64,000 nucleotides of DNA, taken from Gammaproteobacteria bacterium (GTDB lineage: Bacteria > Pseudomonadota > Gammaproteobacteria > UBA4575). This document shows, in pieces, positions 21,242 through 30,535 of the stretch (the stretch's first letter is position 1; the number at the start of each line of letters is the position of its first letter). Below the pieces are notes generated by a model. The model saw only the letters and a list, made by a program, of their open reading frames with translations, was not told the DNA's origin and searched no databases. The translations under genes were made by a program, and so were the position numbers. Location: the NCBI GenBank assembly GCA_014075255.1, contig CP046178.1, positions 1,277,616 to 1,341,615 of the forward strand, given 5' to 3'.

Positions 21242-21742
21242 CTATTGTTTTTGCATCTCTTGCAACACACGTTCGGTTAAGTCTATCTTCTCACTCGCAT
21301 AGAGAACTGGCTGAGTAACCACTAAATCATAATTCTCTGCTTTAGCAACCACTACAATGACCTCATGTACTTTCTTTTGCAGTTTGCCTAATTCTTCGTT
21401 TCGACGAATATTAAAATCTTCTCTTAACTCATCTTGCTGACGATTATATTCACGCTTTCTATTGAGTATCTTTTTTTCTAAGTCAGCACGATTCTTATCA
21501 TTCATGATTGGCCCATCATTTTTTAATGTCTCTTCATGCTTCAATACTTCATCACGCACTGCAGTAAGCTTTTTATCGCGACTAGAAAACTCAGACTCCA
21601 AACCTTTGCGTGCAATTTCTGCCTGCGGCGACTTTTCCATCAGCTCTACCATATTAACAAACCCAATTTTAATCTCAGCCATTGCAGACATTGGCACAAC
21701 TAAAAATAGAACTGCAAAAAATCTAATCGCTATCTTAAACAT
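21242..21742 (-). CDS. skp: Periplasmic chaperone Skp/OmpH
   Basis: A 166-residue OmpH family chaperone that carries unfolded outer-membrane proteins to the BAM complex. The signal peptide is clear (AVLFLVVPMSAMAEIKIG, cleavage after AMA). The mature protein starts with the family strand IKIGFVNMVELMEKSPQAE and continues as a long charged helical arm (about 50-130) ending in a conserved YDLVVT strand. It is 20 bp downstream of bamA as usual. Confidence 0.95.
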   Translation of the reverse strand: MFKIAIRFFAVLFLVVPMSAMAEIKIGFVNMVELMEKSPQAEIARKGLESEFSSRDKKLTAVRDEVLKHEETLKNDGPIMNDKNRADLEKKILNRKREYNRQQDELREDFNIRRNEELGKLQKKVHEVIVVVAKAENYDLVVTQPVLYASEKIDLTERVLQEMQKQ

Positions 21743-21762
21743 AAAACATGTTTCTCCTAAAC

Positions 21763-24051
21763 TTAAAAGCTCGTCCCTAAATTAAATTGGAATGTCTCGG
21801 TGTCATCTCCGGGCTCATCATTAAACGGTGTAGAAAGTGCTGCGCTTATGCCACCTAATGCTGTAACCCAATTCACGCCCAACCCAAATGCCCCGCGCAA
21901 ATCACTTGAATCGAAATCACTAATTTCTGGAAATACATTTCCACTATCAATAAATAGCGCTAACCGCGCCCGATTCTTGTTTTCCAAAAATGGAGGTGGA
22001 AATAAAACCTGGGCTCTAACAACTGAAACAAAATTACCCCCAAATGAATCGTCTTGCGAGTCACGCGGACCTAAGGAATTACTCTCATAACCTCGCACAG
22101 AATCAAAACCACCAGCACGAAACTTCTCGAAAAATGGCAAATCTGTTGTATCTCCGTACTGATCACCATAACCGATTTCGCTACCTAACGACAGAGTGAA
22201 TGTCTCGCCAAGCGGGAAATAAAATACGTTTTCATACGTAAGTTTATAAAATTCTAAACCACTACCAGGAAGAGTTATTTCTGTAGCAAAGCTCTGTCGA
22301 CTGCCTTTATCAGGGAAAAGACTGCGATTACGAGTATCGTGTGTGAATCTGGTAGTCCACGTTAGATTAGTGTAGCTATCATCATTTTCATCAATGAATT
22401 GCTGAATTTCGAGTGGAGTATTTGAATTTGTCTGAATATCTGTATTCCCCAATTGAAATGTAGCTCCAATTCGATCCACCTCGGTGAGTGGAATACCGTA
22501 ATTCACACTAAGCGAAAATTGGTCTGAATCAAAATCGGATATGTCTGCCTCGTCAGCCTCAGTAGACACAAAATTAAATCCAAACCCCCTGCTCACGCCA
22601 TCAATATTGTGATATGGATTAACATAATTAAGACCATAGACAGTATTCACACTGCTAGTGTTAACTTGGAACGATACAGTTTTACCTGTACCCAAAAAGT
22701 TTTCTTGGCTCACACTAGTGGAGCCCACGATACCCTGACTATCTGAAAATCCCGCACCAATGTTAAAACTTCCCGCCAATCTCTCTTCAACTGCGATATC
22801 TAAATCAACAAAATCATCGACCCCAGGGATACGTTGAGTTTCTATTTCTACAGCATCCACATAAGACAATCTTTGAATTCTGCGCCGTGATGCCTCAACA
22901 TTTGTTTGCGAATACCAACCACTTTCCATTTGTCGCAGTTCTCTTCGATAGACCTCATCACGCGTGGTTTTATGACCAGTGAAATTAATTCTACGTACAT
23001 AGACGCGTTTTCCAGAATCGATAAAAAAGGTTAAGTCTACTTTTTTAGTTTCCTCATCTACTTCAGGAACAGGATTGATATTTGGAAATGCATAGCCCTC
23101 ATCACCAAGCCTACGTGAAATAGCCGCAGTAGACCTTACGATTTTTGCACGCGAGAATTTGTCTCCTATAGATACATCGACCAAAGACCTCAACTCTTCT
23201 TCCGGAAATATAAATTTCCCAGCAAGTTTAATTTCGTCAATCGTATACTGCTCGCCTTCATCTACATTGATGGTAATAAAAATGTCTTCTTTGTTGGGAC
23301 TAATAGATACTTGAGTAGAGGGCACATCAAATCTCAGATAACCTTCATTTAAATATTGTGAGCGCAAGATCTCTATATCACCCTGAAGTTTTTGTTTTGC
23401 GTAACGATCACGAGACCCCCAAAATTTATACCAAGGCTTTAATCCAGATTCAAAATCGTCAGTGAGATCTTCTTCCTCAAATGCGCTATTACCAACAATT
23501 TTTACTTGTTTGATTTTAGCAGCATCGCCCTCAATGATATGAATGCCAATATCAACGCGATTCCTTTCTAGCTCCCTAATTTGCGTATCAATATCTACAC
23601 TATATTTTCCAAAGGCAAAATATTGTTGCACTAACTCATTTTCAAGTCTTTCAAGAACAGAACGATTGAATACACGCCCATTTGCGATACCAACGTCTGT
23701 CAATACTTCAGCGAGCTCTTCATCGTCAAGAGTTTTATTGCCATCAAAATTCAAACTTGCAATTGTTGGTTTTTCTTGGACAGTAACAACTAATATATTA
23801 CCTTCACGGCGTAATTGAATATCATTAAAGAAACCGGATTTATAGAGTTCACGGGCAATATTAGCAGTGCTATTTTCATCTAACTCGTCGCCAACTTTAA
23901 TAGGCAAATACGTAAATACTGTACCTGCTTCAATTCGCTCAAGGCCTTCTATTTGAATATCTTGTAACCGAAAGGATTCTGCAAATACAGGCAAAGAATT
24001 AACCACAAGTATGCAAACAAGCACAAGTCGCTTGATTAAAAATGACTCCAT
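21763..24051 (-). CDS. bamA: Outer membrane protein assembly factor BamA
   Basis: Omp85-family insertase of the outer membrane, 762 residues. Signal peptide ends near VFAES. The mature N-terminus opens FRLQDIQIEGLERIEAGTVF, the start of POTRA1; five POTRA domains reach about residue 420. The C-terminal barrel includes the RGYESNSLGPRD segment (loop-6 VRGY/F motif) and ends in NLGTSF, with a terminal Phe as expected. Placed between rseP and skp, the standard order. Confidence 0.97.
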   Translation of the reverse strand: MESFLIKRLVLVCILVVNSLPVFAESFRLQDIQIEGLERIEAGTVFTYLPIKVGDELDENSTANIARELYKSGFFNDIQLRREGNILVVTVQEKPTIASLNFDGNKTLDDEELAEVLTDVGIANGRVFNRSVLERLENELVQQYFAFGKYSVDIDTQIRELERNRVDIGIHIIEGDAAKIKQVKIVGNSAFEEEDLTDDFESGLKPWYKFWGSRDRYAKQKLQGDIEILRSQYLNEGYLRFDVPSTQVSISPNKEDIFITINVDEGEQYTIDEIKLAGKFIFPEEELRSLVDVSIGDKFSRAKIVRSTAAISRRLGDEGYAFPNINPVPEVDEETKKVDLTFFIDSGKRVYVRRINFTGHKTTRDEVYRRELRQMESGWYSQTNVEASRRRIQRLSYVDAVEIETQRIPGVDDFVDLDIAVEERLAGSFNIGAGFSDSQGIVGSTSVSQENFLGTGKTVSFQVNTSSVNTVYGLNYVNPYHNIDGVSRGFGFNFVSTEADEADISDFDSDQFSLSVNYGIPLTEVDRIGATFQLGNTDIQTNSNTPLEIQQFIDENDDSYTNLTWTTRFTHDTRNRSLFPDKGSRQSFATEITLPGSGLEFYKLTYENVFYFPLGETFTLSLGSEIGYGDQYGDTTDLPFFEKFRAGGFDSVRGYESNSLGPRDSQDDSFGGNFVSVVRAQVLFPPPFLENKNRARLALFIDSGNVFPEISDFDSSDLRGAFGLGVNWVTALGGISAALSTPFNDEPGDDTETFQFNLGTSF

Positions 24052-24077
24052 ATTATATTTTTTATTTCTTAATTTAT

Positions 24078-25433
24078 TTATTGCAACAAGCGCTGTATAT
24101 CATTATAGAAAGCTAGACCCATCAGTCCTGCTAACATAATAATGCCTAATCTTTGTCCAGCAGCCTCAATTTTTTCTGACACAGGACTGCCTTTAACCAT
24201 CTCGACCAAATAATAGAACAGATGGCCACCATCGAGTACAGGTATAGGTAGCAGGTTAAGTATACCAATACTAATGCTTATAATCGCAAGCGCACCAACG
24301 AATGCCGAAAATCCGATAGCTGCAGACACACCGGCATATTCTGCAATAGTAACAGGCCCACTTATATTCTTTAATGAAGCCTCACCTACTACGAGCTTCC
24401 ACAGTAGCTTTAATGTTAATATAGAGACTTCCCAGGTTTTCACTAAGCCCTTCCCCATTGACTCGATCGGCCCATAGCGAACAACCACTTTTTGCGCCTC
24501 TAACTGCTGTTTATCTACATAAGGGTAGGCACCAATTCGCCCTATTACTCTCCCATCAAGCGCATCAGCTCTAGGGGTAAGCTGTACACTTAATTGCTCG
24601 GCACCTCTTTGCAAAACAAAACTAATTGGAATATCTGCGCGCTCTTGAATATAGCTAACTAAAGCCACCCAAGTATCAATCTCTTTGCCATCAACACTGA
24701 CGACTTGGTCACCTTCGAGCACACCCGCATCTTTAGCTACACCGCGTTTAATTTCGCCAAATCTAGCTTGGTACTGGTAACGCCATGGTGAGATACCAAT
24801 TTTTTCAAGCAAGTTTCCTTCAGCTAATAACTGTTTTGTGTCATTTAAATCAAGCGTTACGGTCTTTTGGGAACCATCACTGCTCAATGTTGCATTTACT
24901 GAACCAGTTTTAAGCGCACCATTAAGCATCTGAATAGATGTTTCTTGCCAAGTCTTAACAGGCTCACCTTCTATATGCGTGAACGTATCTTGCACTTCAA
25001 TTTTCGCGTTAGCAGCGATACTTTCAGCCTGTATTTCTCCAACAGTAGGTTTAACACCGTCTACACCTGCAACAAAAGTGATCCAATAAGCAAACACAGC
25101 AAAAATAAAATTAAAAATTGGACCTGCAGAAACAATCGCAAATCGTTTCCATACATGCTGACGATTAAATGCACGATGCGCTTCACTCTCGCTCACCTCA
25201 CCTTCTCGCTCATCTAACATTTTTACATATCCGCCTAACGGGATGCTCGCAAGTACATATTCAGTTTTATCAGTACCGGCTAACTTTGTAAAAAGTGGTT
25301 TTCCAAAACCAACCGAAAAACGTAACACTTTCACACCGAGTTTTTTAGCGACCCAGTAATGCCCAAATTCATGCACAGTCACTATGATCCCAACTGCAGC
25401 CACAAAAGCTAATACATATGTTAAAAACTGCAT
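24078..25433 (-). CDS. rseP: Site-2 intramembrane protease RseP
   Basis: Inner-membrane zinc metalloprotease, 451 residues, that cleaves anti-sigma factor RseA in the sigma-E envelope stress cascade. The HEFGH motif (H21, E22, H25) lies in the first membrane helix; two PDZ domains occupy about 110-310 (GVLEGDQVVSVDGKEI in PDZ2). The second active-site element LLPIPVLDGGHLFYYL is in a C-terminal helix. It sits 3 bp after dxr and 26 bp before bamA. No rseA/rpoE is present in this window. Confidence 0.97.
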   Translation of the reverse strand: MQFLTYVLAFVAAVGIIVTVHEFGHYWVAKKLGVKVLRFSVGFGKPLFTKLAGTDKTEYVLASIPLGGYVKMLDEREGEVSESEAHRAFNRQHVWKRFAIVSAGPIFNFIFAVFAYWITFVAGVDGVKPTVGEIQAESIAANAKIEVQDTFTHIEGEPVKTWQETSIQMLNGALKTGSVNATLSSDGSQKTVTLDLNDTKQLLAEGNLLEKIGISPWRYQYQARFGEIKRGVAKDAGVLEGDQVVSVDGKEIDTWVALVSYIQERADIPISFVLQRGAEQLSVQLTPRADALDGRVIGRIGAYPYVDKQQLEAQKVVVRYGPIESMGKGLVKTWEVSILTLKLLWKLVVGEASLKNISGPVTIAEYAGVSAAIGFSAFVGALAIISISIGILNLLPIPVLDGGHLFYYLVEMVKGSPVSEKIEAAGQRLGIIMLAGLMGLAFYNDIQRLLQ

Positions 25434-25436
25434 ACT

Positions 25437-26612
25437 CTAGTGCCTCACCAGCGAGTTGCGAATATAATTTCTCGCATAATTTCGCGCTTGTTGATCTTTT
25501 TCGAATATAACATTCAGCTCATCTACTACAACATGTTCAATATCTTGCAAAGTGGCATCTATTACTGAAGAAATATCAGTAAAACGAATTTGCTGGTCTA
25601 AAAAAGAACTAACCGCCACTTCATTCGCTGCATTTAACACTGTTGTAGCGCTTTGCTCAGCACTCATCGCATCATAAGCCAACTGCAAACATGGGAACCG
25701 ATTATGATCAGGCTTCGAAAACTCTAGCGCACCAATTTCAGTTAAATTTAAAATATCAACGCCGGAGTTAATTCGTTGTGGCCACGCCAAAGCATGCGCA
25801 ATGGGAACGCGCATATCAGGATAACCCATATGTGCAAGCACGGAACCATCTGGATAGGCTACTAACGAATGTACGATTGACTGAGGGTGAATCACTATCT
25901 CAACATCCTTTACATTAACGTCAAATAATTTACATGCTTCAATCAATTCCAAACCTTTATTCATCATAGTCGCAGAATCCACTGAGATCTTTTTCCCCAT
26001 CTCCCAATTTGGATGCGCACAAGCTTGCTCAGGCGTTATATTTTCAAATTCTGCTAATGCTTTTGTTAAAAATGGTCCGCCAGAAGCAGTAAGAATTATT
26101 TTTTCAATTTCACAACGATCATTACTTAATGGTAGACATTGAAATACCGCATTATGTTCACTATCGATTGGCAGTAATTGAGAATTATTTTGTTTGGCAA
26201 CTTTCATCATCAAATCACCAGACATCACCAAAGCCTCTTTATTAGCCAGCAATATATTCTTACCTGCCTTGGCCGCAGCCAAGGTAGCTGGCAAGCCAGC
26301 AGCGCCAACTATTGCCGCCATCACACAATCTGTTTCGTCAAGACTCGCAGCAAGATTTAATCCATCGTTTCCGTTCGCTAACTCGGGCTTATATTGGCTA
26401 TTAACAAATTTGGCTGCGAAATTATCGACAAGCGATTCATTCGCCACTACCGCTAGATTAGGGCGGAAATTAATACACTGCTCATACAATAGATCAATAT
26501 TTTGATTTGTTGTTAACGCTACAACTGAAAATAATTCTGGATGACGCCCAATAACATCTAGCGTATTAACCCCGACTGAACCGGTTGCACCCAATATTGA
26601 GACTTTTTTCAT
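25437..26612 (-). CDS. dxr: 1-deoxy-D-xylulose 5-phosphate reductoisomerase
   Basis: Second, committed step of the MEP pathway: NADPH-dependent rearrangement to methylerythritol phosphate. 391 residues. NADPH loop ILGATGSVGVNTLDVI (6-21), the LLANKEALVMSG block, the metal-binding LLPIDSEHNAVFQ and the flexible loop around NWEMGKKISVDSATMMNKGLE are intact. It starts the downstream run rseP-bamA-skp. Confidence 0.97.
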   Translation of the reverse strand: MKKVSILGATGSVGVNTLDVIGRHPELFSVVALTTNQNIDLLYEQCINFRPNLAVVANESLVDNFAAKFVNSQYKPELANGNDGLNLAASLDETDCVMAAIVGAAGLPATLAAAKAGKNILLANKEALVMSGDLMMKVAKQNNSQLLPIDSEHNAVFQCLPLSNDRCEIEKIILTASGGPFLTKALAEFENITPEQACAHPNWEMGKKISVDSATMMNKGLELIEACKLFDVNVKDVEIVIHPQSIVHSLVAYPDGSVLAHMGYPDMRVPIAHALAWPQRINSGVDILNLTEIGALEFSKPDHNRFPCLQLAYDAMSAEQSATTVLNAANEVAVSSFLDQQIRFTDISSVIDATLQDIEHVVVDELNVIFEKDQQARNYARNYIRNSLVRH

Positions 26613-26653
26613 ACTGGTTTCTTAATTTTTCAGAATTACAAATTTATATTGCT

Positions 26654-27469
26654 TTAACAGCCGATACATAACCAAGATAAGCCAAACACATAACCTGGGG
26701 CTGCCGCAGTTAAGCTATCAATCCGATCAAGCACCCCACCATGTCCAGGGAGAATAGTACCACTATCCTTTGCACCTGCCTTACGCTTTAGCAAGCTTTC
26801 ATACAGATCACCCACCACTGATATTAAAGCTATAGCCACACACAAAAATACAAAATAAACCCATTCCTGTTTGTCGACTGCGAATAAACGTACCGCAATA
26901 AATGCCATAATAACTGACGCCACTAATGCCCCGAGCACTCCTTCTCGAGACTTGCCTGGACTCAATTCAGGCGCTAATTTATTTTTGCCAAACTGTTTGC
27001 CAGTAAAATATGCAGCAATATCTGCAACCCAAATTAAAGCCAATAAAAACATTAACATTGCTGGATTTTGAGCATGCAACATTGTAAGTGCTAACCATGC
27101 AGGTACTAATACTATTATCGCTGAATATTCCAACAACCATTGTAGTCGAATCGACTGTAACCATTTCGATTTATATAGCGTTAACAAACAGGCCACACCC
27201 AGCCACCATAAACTCGCAGCAAGTAAAATTGAATTTTCTTGATTAGCGCCTGCAAAAAACCATATCACCAATATCAACCCACCCACTAAAACCACATATA
27301 ATAATTTCTTGATTAAAGTTTTTACCCCAATCAGTGTTGACCATTCCCAGGCACCTACCAATGTGATACCAGCAAAAACAGCAGCTACTAATGTGTTGGG
27401 AAATTTAAATATTGCAAAAACAATTAGCGAGCCTAAAATTGCCGCAGTTATGACTCTTTGCTTTAACAT
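26654..27469 (-). CDS. cdsA: Phosphatidate cytidylyltransferase
   Basis: Makes CDP-diacylglycerol from phosphatidate and CTP, the branch point to all phospholipids. A polytopic inner-membrane protein of 271 residues with about eight hydrophobic segments. The C-terminal signature is present: FGKNKLAPELSPGKSREG, then SVVGDLYESLLKRKAGAKDSG and the end block LPGHGGVLDRIDSL. It is 3 bp after uppS and about 40 bp before dxr, the conserved order. Confidence 0.96.
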   Translation of the reverse strand: MLKQRVITAAILGSLIVFAIFKFPNTLVAAVFAGITLVGAWEWSTLIGVKTLIKKLLYVVLVGGLILVIWFFAGANQENSILLAASLWWLGVACLLTLYKSKWLQSIRLQWLLEYSAIIVLVPAWLALTMLHAQNPAMLMFLLALIWVADIAAYFTGKQFGKNKLAPELSPGKSREGVLGALVASVIMAFIAVRLFAVDKQEWVYFVFLCVAIALISVVGDLYESLLKRKAGAKDSGTILPGHGGVLDRIDSLTAAAPGYVFGLSWLCIGC

Positions 27470-27472
27470 AAG

Positions 27473-28198
27473 TTACTCTGTAATTTGCTCTTGCGTGCGA
27501 CCATACCTTCTTTGCCTTAAACGATACGACTCAAAAGCTTTATTTAACTCGTCAGTAGAAAAGTCTGGCCACAAGACATCGCTGAAATATAGTTCTGTAT
27601 ACGCTAGCTGCCATAACAAGAAATTGCTAATACGTTGCTCCCCACCAGTCCGAATGAATAAGTCAGGTGCAGGCATGCCTTGCGTGGCAAGCTTAACCTC
27701 CAATGCTTTATCATTTATATCAGATAACGACAGCTTGTCATCTTGAGCCTCTTCAATCAGTTTTTTTACCGCCTGAAGAATGTCCCACTTACCACCATAA
27801 TTAACTGCAATATTTAGAAATAATTTTTCATTATTAGCTGTAAGTTGTTCAGATTTTTGAATTTGCTGAAATAACTTTTTTGAAAATGCATCAGTTTCAC
27901 CAAGGAATTTAAGGCGAACACCATTCTCAGCCAAATTTTGTACTTCATTTTTCAATGAACGCATAAATAGATCCATCAGCGCCGACACTTCAGTTTTAGG
28001 TCTATTCCAATTCTCGCTACTGAATGCAAATAAAGTTAAATATTTTACCCCTGCCTCTCCGCTGGCCTTTATGACTTCTTGCGTAGCTTTTACACCTTCT
28101 CTATGCCCAGCAGTACGTGGTAACTTGCGTTGCTTTGCCCATCTACCATTGCCATCCATAATAATAGCAACATGGTTTGGAGTAGTTTCATCCGACAT
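27473..28198 (-). CDS. uppS: Undecaprenyl diphosphate synthase (cis-prenyltransferase)
   Basis: Extends farnesyl diphosphate with eight cis-isoprene units to the C55 carrier for peptidoglycan, O-antigen and exopolysaccharide. 241 residues. HVAIIMDGNGRWAKQR holds the catalytic Asp (D15). YLTLFAFSSENWNRP and PAPDLFIRTGGEQRISNFLLWQ are the other conserved regions. Located between frr and cdsA as usual. Confidence 0.97.
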   Translation of the reverse strand: MSDETTPNHVAIIMDGNGRWAKQRKLPRTAGHREGVKATQEVIKASGEAGVKYLTLFAFSSENWNRPKTEVSALMDLFMRSLKNEVQNLAENGVRLKFLGETDAFSKKLFQQIQKSEQLTANNEKLFLNIAVNYGGKWDILQAVKKLIEEAQDDKLSLSDINDKALEVKLATQGMPAPDLFIRTGGEQRISNFLLWQLAYTELYFSDVLWPDFSTDELNKAFESYRLRQRRYGRTQEQITE

Positions 28199-28254
28199 TT
28201 ACAAAACTGTATCAATTAAGAGAAATTAATTTTCAAAAAGTCACGTTATAAATA

Positions 28255-28812
28255 TTAGACTTCCATAAGATCTTTTTCTTTCTGCCCTAAGATCGATTCA
28301 ATTTCTGCTATAAACTCATCTGTCATTTTCTGAATCTCATCTTGCGCTTGATGATCTTCATCTTGAGAAATTTCTTTTTCTTTCAACAGGTCTTTGAAAT
28401 CAGCATTTGCATCACGACGTATATTGCGAATGGCGACACGGCCTTTTTCTGCCTCGTTTTTCACAACTTTAACCAGGTCTTTGCGGCGCTCTTCTGTTAA
28501 AGGTGGCATTGCAATACGTATAATTGTTCCTGCAACAGTTGGATTCAATCCGAGATCGGAGCTCATGATTGCTTTTTCAATATCACCAACAAGATTACTT
28601 TCCCATGGCGTTACCGCTAAAGTACGTGCATCTTCTACCGCTACCGTTGCGGCTTGATTGATGGGCACACGATTACCGTAGTAGTCCACCATTACGTGAT
28701 CGAGCAATTTTGCATTCGCACGCCCCGTACGCACTTTTGATAATTCATTTAATAATGAATCAATACTCTTACGCATACGTTGCTTAGCATCTGTTTTAAT
28801 ATCTTCAATCAC
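28255..28812 (-). CDS. frr: Ribosome recycling factor
   Basis: Splits post-termination ribosomes with EF-G. 185 residues, near-universal length. A tRNA-mimic of a three-helix bundle and a small beta domain: [21 protein letters not shown], the [20 protein letters not shown] helix and a C-terminal helical stretch. It is 2 bp downstream of pyrH; a 56-bp gap separates it from uppS. Confidence 0.97.
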   Translation of the reverse strand: MIEDIKTDAKQRMRKSIDSLLNELSKVRTGRANAKLLDHVMVDYYGNRVPINQAATVAVEDARTLAVTPWESNLVGDIEKAIMSSDLGLNPTVAGTIIRIAMPPLTEERRKDLVKVVKNEAEKGRVAIRNIRRDANADFKDLLKEKEISQDEDHQAQDEIQKMTDEFIAEIESILGQKEKDLMEV

Positions 28813-28814
28813 AC

Positions 28815-29540
28815 TTATACTCCTGTCACTTCCGTACCAATACTTTCACCTTGAATTATTTTAGTTAAGCCCCCTTCAGAGAATAAATTAAACACTCGCA
28901 AAGGAATTTGATTATCGCGACAAAGCACAAGCGCCGTGGCATCCATTACTCCTAACTTCTGCTGAATTGCATCGTCGTACTTGATTTTATCGTAACGTTT
29001 GGCATTAGGGTTCTTATGTGGATCATCGTCGTACACACCATCTACTTTAGTAGCTTTCAACATAATGTCAGCATTAATTTCCGAAGCTCTTAAACTAGCA
29101 GCAGAGTCTGTTGTAAAAAAAGGATTTCCAGTGCCTGCCGCAAACACCACTACACGACCTTTCTCAAGATGCCTTACTGCACGTCGGCGAATATAATCTT
29201 CACAGACCTGATTAATTTTTACTGCAGACATTACGCGACAGTAAACGCCCAAATTTTCTAGTGCATCTTGCAACGCCAAACTATTCATGACTGTGGCTAA
29301 CATTCCCATATGGTCTGCTGTGACTCGGTCCATACCTCCTTGCGCAAGCCCTGCCCCTCGAAAGATATTGCCACCGCCGATCACAATGGCTACTTCTACA
29401 CCTAACTTACTTACATGAGCAATTTCTGCACCTATGCGAGTGATAATTTCTGGATCTATACCATAATCATATTTACCCATCAGCGCTTCGCCGCTCAGCT
29501 TGAGTAAAACACGCTTATAAATTGCTTTCTTTTCTGACAT
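28815..29540 (-). CDS. pyrH: UMP kinase
   Basis: Phosphorylates UMP to UDP; hexameric amino-acid-kinase fold, allosterically tuned by GTP and UTP. 241 residues. Seen: [58 protein letters not shown] and [14 protein letters not shown]. It has a strong terminator between it and tsf upstream, so it needs read-through or its own promoter. Confidence 0.97.
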   Translation of the reverse strand: MSEKKAIYKRVLLKLSGEALMGKYDYGIDPEIITRIGAEIAHVSKLGVEVAIVIGGGNIFRGAGLAQGGMDRVTADHMGMLATVMNSLALQDALENLGVYCRVMSAVKINQVCEDYIRRRAVRHLEKGRVVVFAAGTGNPFFTTDSAASLRASEINADIMLKATKVDGVYDDDPHKNPNAKRYDKIKYDDAIQQKLGVMDATALVLCRDNQIPLRVFNLFSEGGLTKIIQGESIGTEVTGV

Positions 29541-29568
29541 ATGATCCTTGTCTGTTTATATAGGACAT

Positions 29569-29595
29569 AAAAAAAGGGGCAACGCCCCTTTTTTA
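29569..29595 (-). terminator. Intrinsic terminator after tsf
   Basis: GGGGC (29576-29580) pairs with GCCCC (29584-29588) around an AAC loop. The stem is extended by seven A facing six T, so a T run follows on either strand. It lies directly after the tsf stop and about 30 bp before pyrH, defining the end of the rpsB-tsf transcript. Confidence 0.9.
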
Positions 29596-29599
29596 GTGA

Positions 29600-30490
29600 T
29601 TAAGCATCATCACCTTTATCTTTTAAATCATCGATTTGTTTCTGCACCTCATCGGCGAAATTTTCTGACCTTTTCTCAAGCCCTTCGCCGACCTCATAAC
29701 GAATAAATTTAGCTACCGATGCACCCGCACCTTTTAAGTATTCTTCAACCGTAAGACCGTCATCTTTTATAAATGGCTGACCAAGTAACGTACTTTCTTT
29801 TAAGAATTTATTCACTTTCCCCAGAACCATTTTTTCAACAATTTCTGCAGGTTTGCCGCTGGCTTCTGCTTGAGCTTTAGCGATATCTCTTTCTTTGTCT
29901 AATACATCTGCAGGCACTTCGTTTTCACTGATACAAAGTGGTTTAGTTGCCGCAATATGCATCGCCACATCTTTGCCAACCTCATCACTACCATTGTGGT
30001 CAACCAATACTGCAATTCGCTTTCCGTGCGCATAGCTTGCAACACTCGCATCAGAAAATAATTTTTCAAAGCGTCTTACTTGAATATTTTCACCAATCTT
30101 AGTTACTAGCTCAAGACGAGTTTGTTCAACGGTTTGCCCATTCGGCATTGAAGCCGCATTCAAATCTTCAACTGTTCTTAATTCACTGCTCAATACCAAC
30201 TCAGCCAACTGATTAGTAAAGTTTTGAAATCCATCATCTTTAGCAACAAAATCTGTCTCACAGTTCACCTCTAGAATAACGGCTTGTTTTCCATTGCTAG
30301 CAATTGCAGTTGTTCCTTCTGCTGCAATTCGACTCGCTTTTTTATCCGCTTTAGCTTGACCTGATTTGCGCATTTGCTCGATAGCGGCATCCATATCGCC
30401 ACTTGCATCCGTAAGTGCTTTTTTACACTCCATCATTCCTGCGCCAGTACGTTCACGCAGCTCTTTCACCATTATTGCTGTTACTTGCAT
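29600..30490 (-). CDS. tsf: Elongation factor Ts
   Basis: Guanine nucleotide exchange factor for EF-Tu, 296 residues. N-terminal UBA-like module contains VKELRERTGAGMMECKKAL. The core includes EVNCETDFVAKDDGFQNF, the segment that contacts EF-Tu, and the dimerisation/C-terminal module ends in LRYEVGEG-like sequence (IRYEVGEGLEKR). It follows rpsB by 45 bp and ends at a strong terminator. Confidence 0.97.
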   Translation of the reverse strand: MQVTAIMVKELRERTGAGMMECKKALTDASGDMDAAIEQMRKSGQAKADKKASRIAAEGTTAIASNGKQAVILEVNCETDFVAKDDGFQNFTNQLAELVLSSELRTVEDLNAASMPNGQTVEQTRLELVTKIGENIQVRRFEKLFSDASVASYAHGKRIAVLVDHNGSDEVGKDVAMHIAATKPLCISENEVPADVLDKERDIAKAQAEASGKPAEIVEKMVLGKVNKFLKESTLLGQPFIKDDGLTVEEYLKGAGASVAKFIRYEVGEGLEKRSENFADEVQKQIDDLKDKGDDA

Positions 30491-30535
30491 TACTTCTTCC
30501 AGATTATTAATTAGTTATATATTTAATACGTTTTA

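Noticed and set aside
27309-27746. 145-codon plus-strand frame
   Set aside because: It is antisense across cdsA/uppS, both of which are clear genes.
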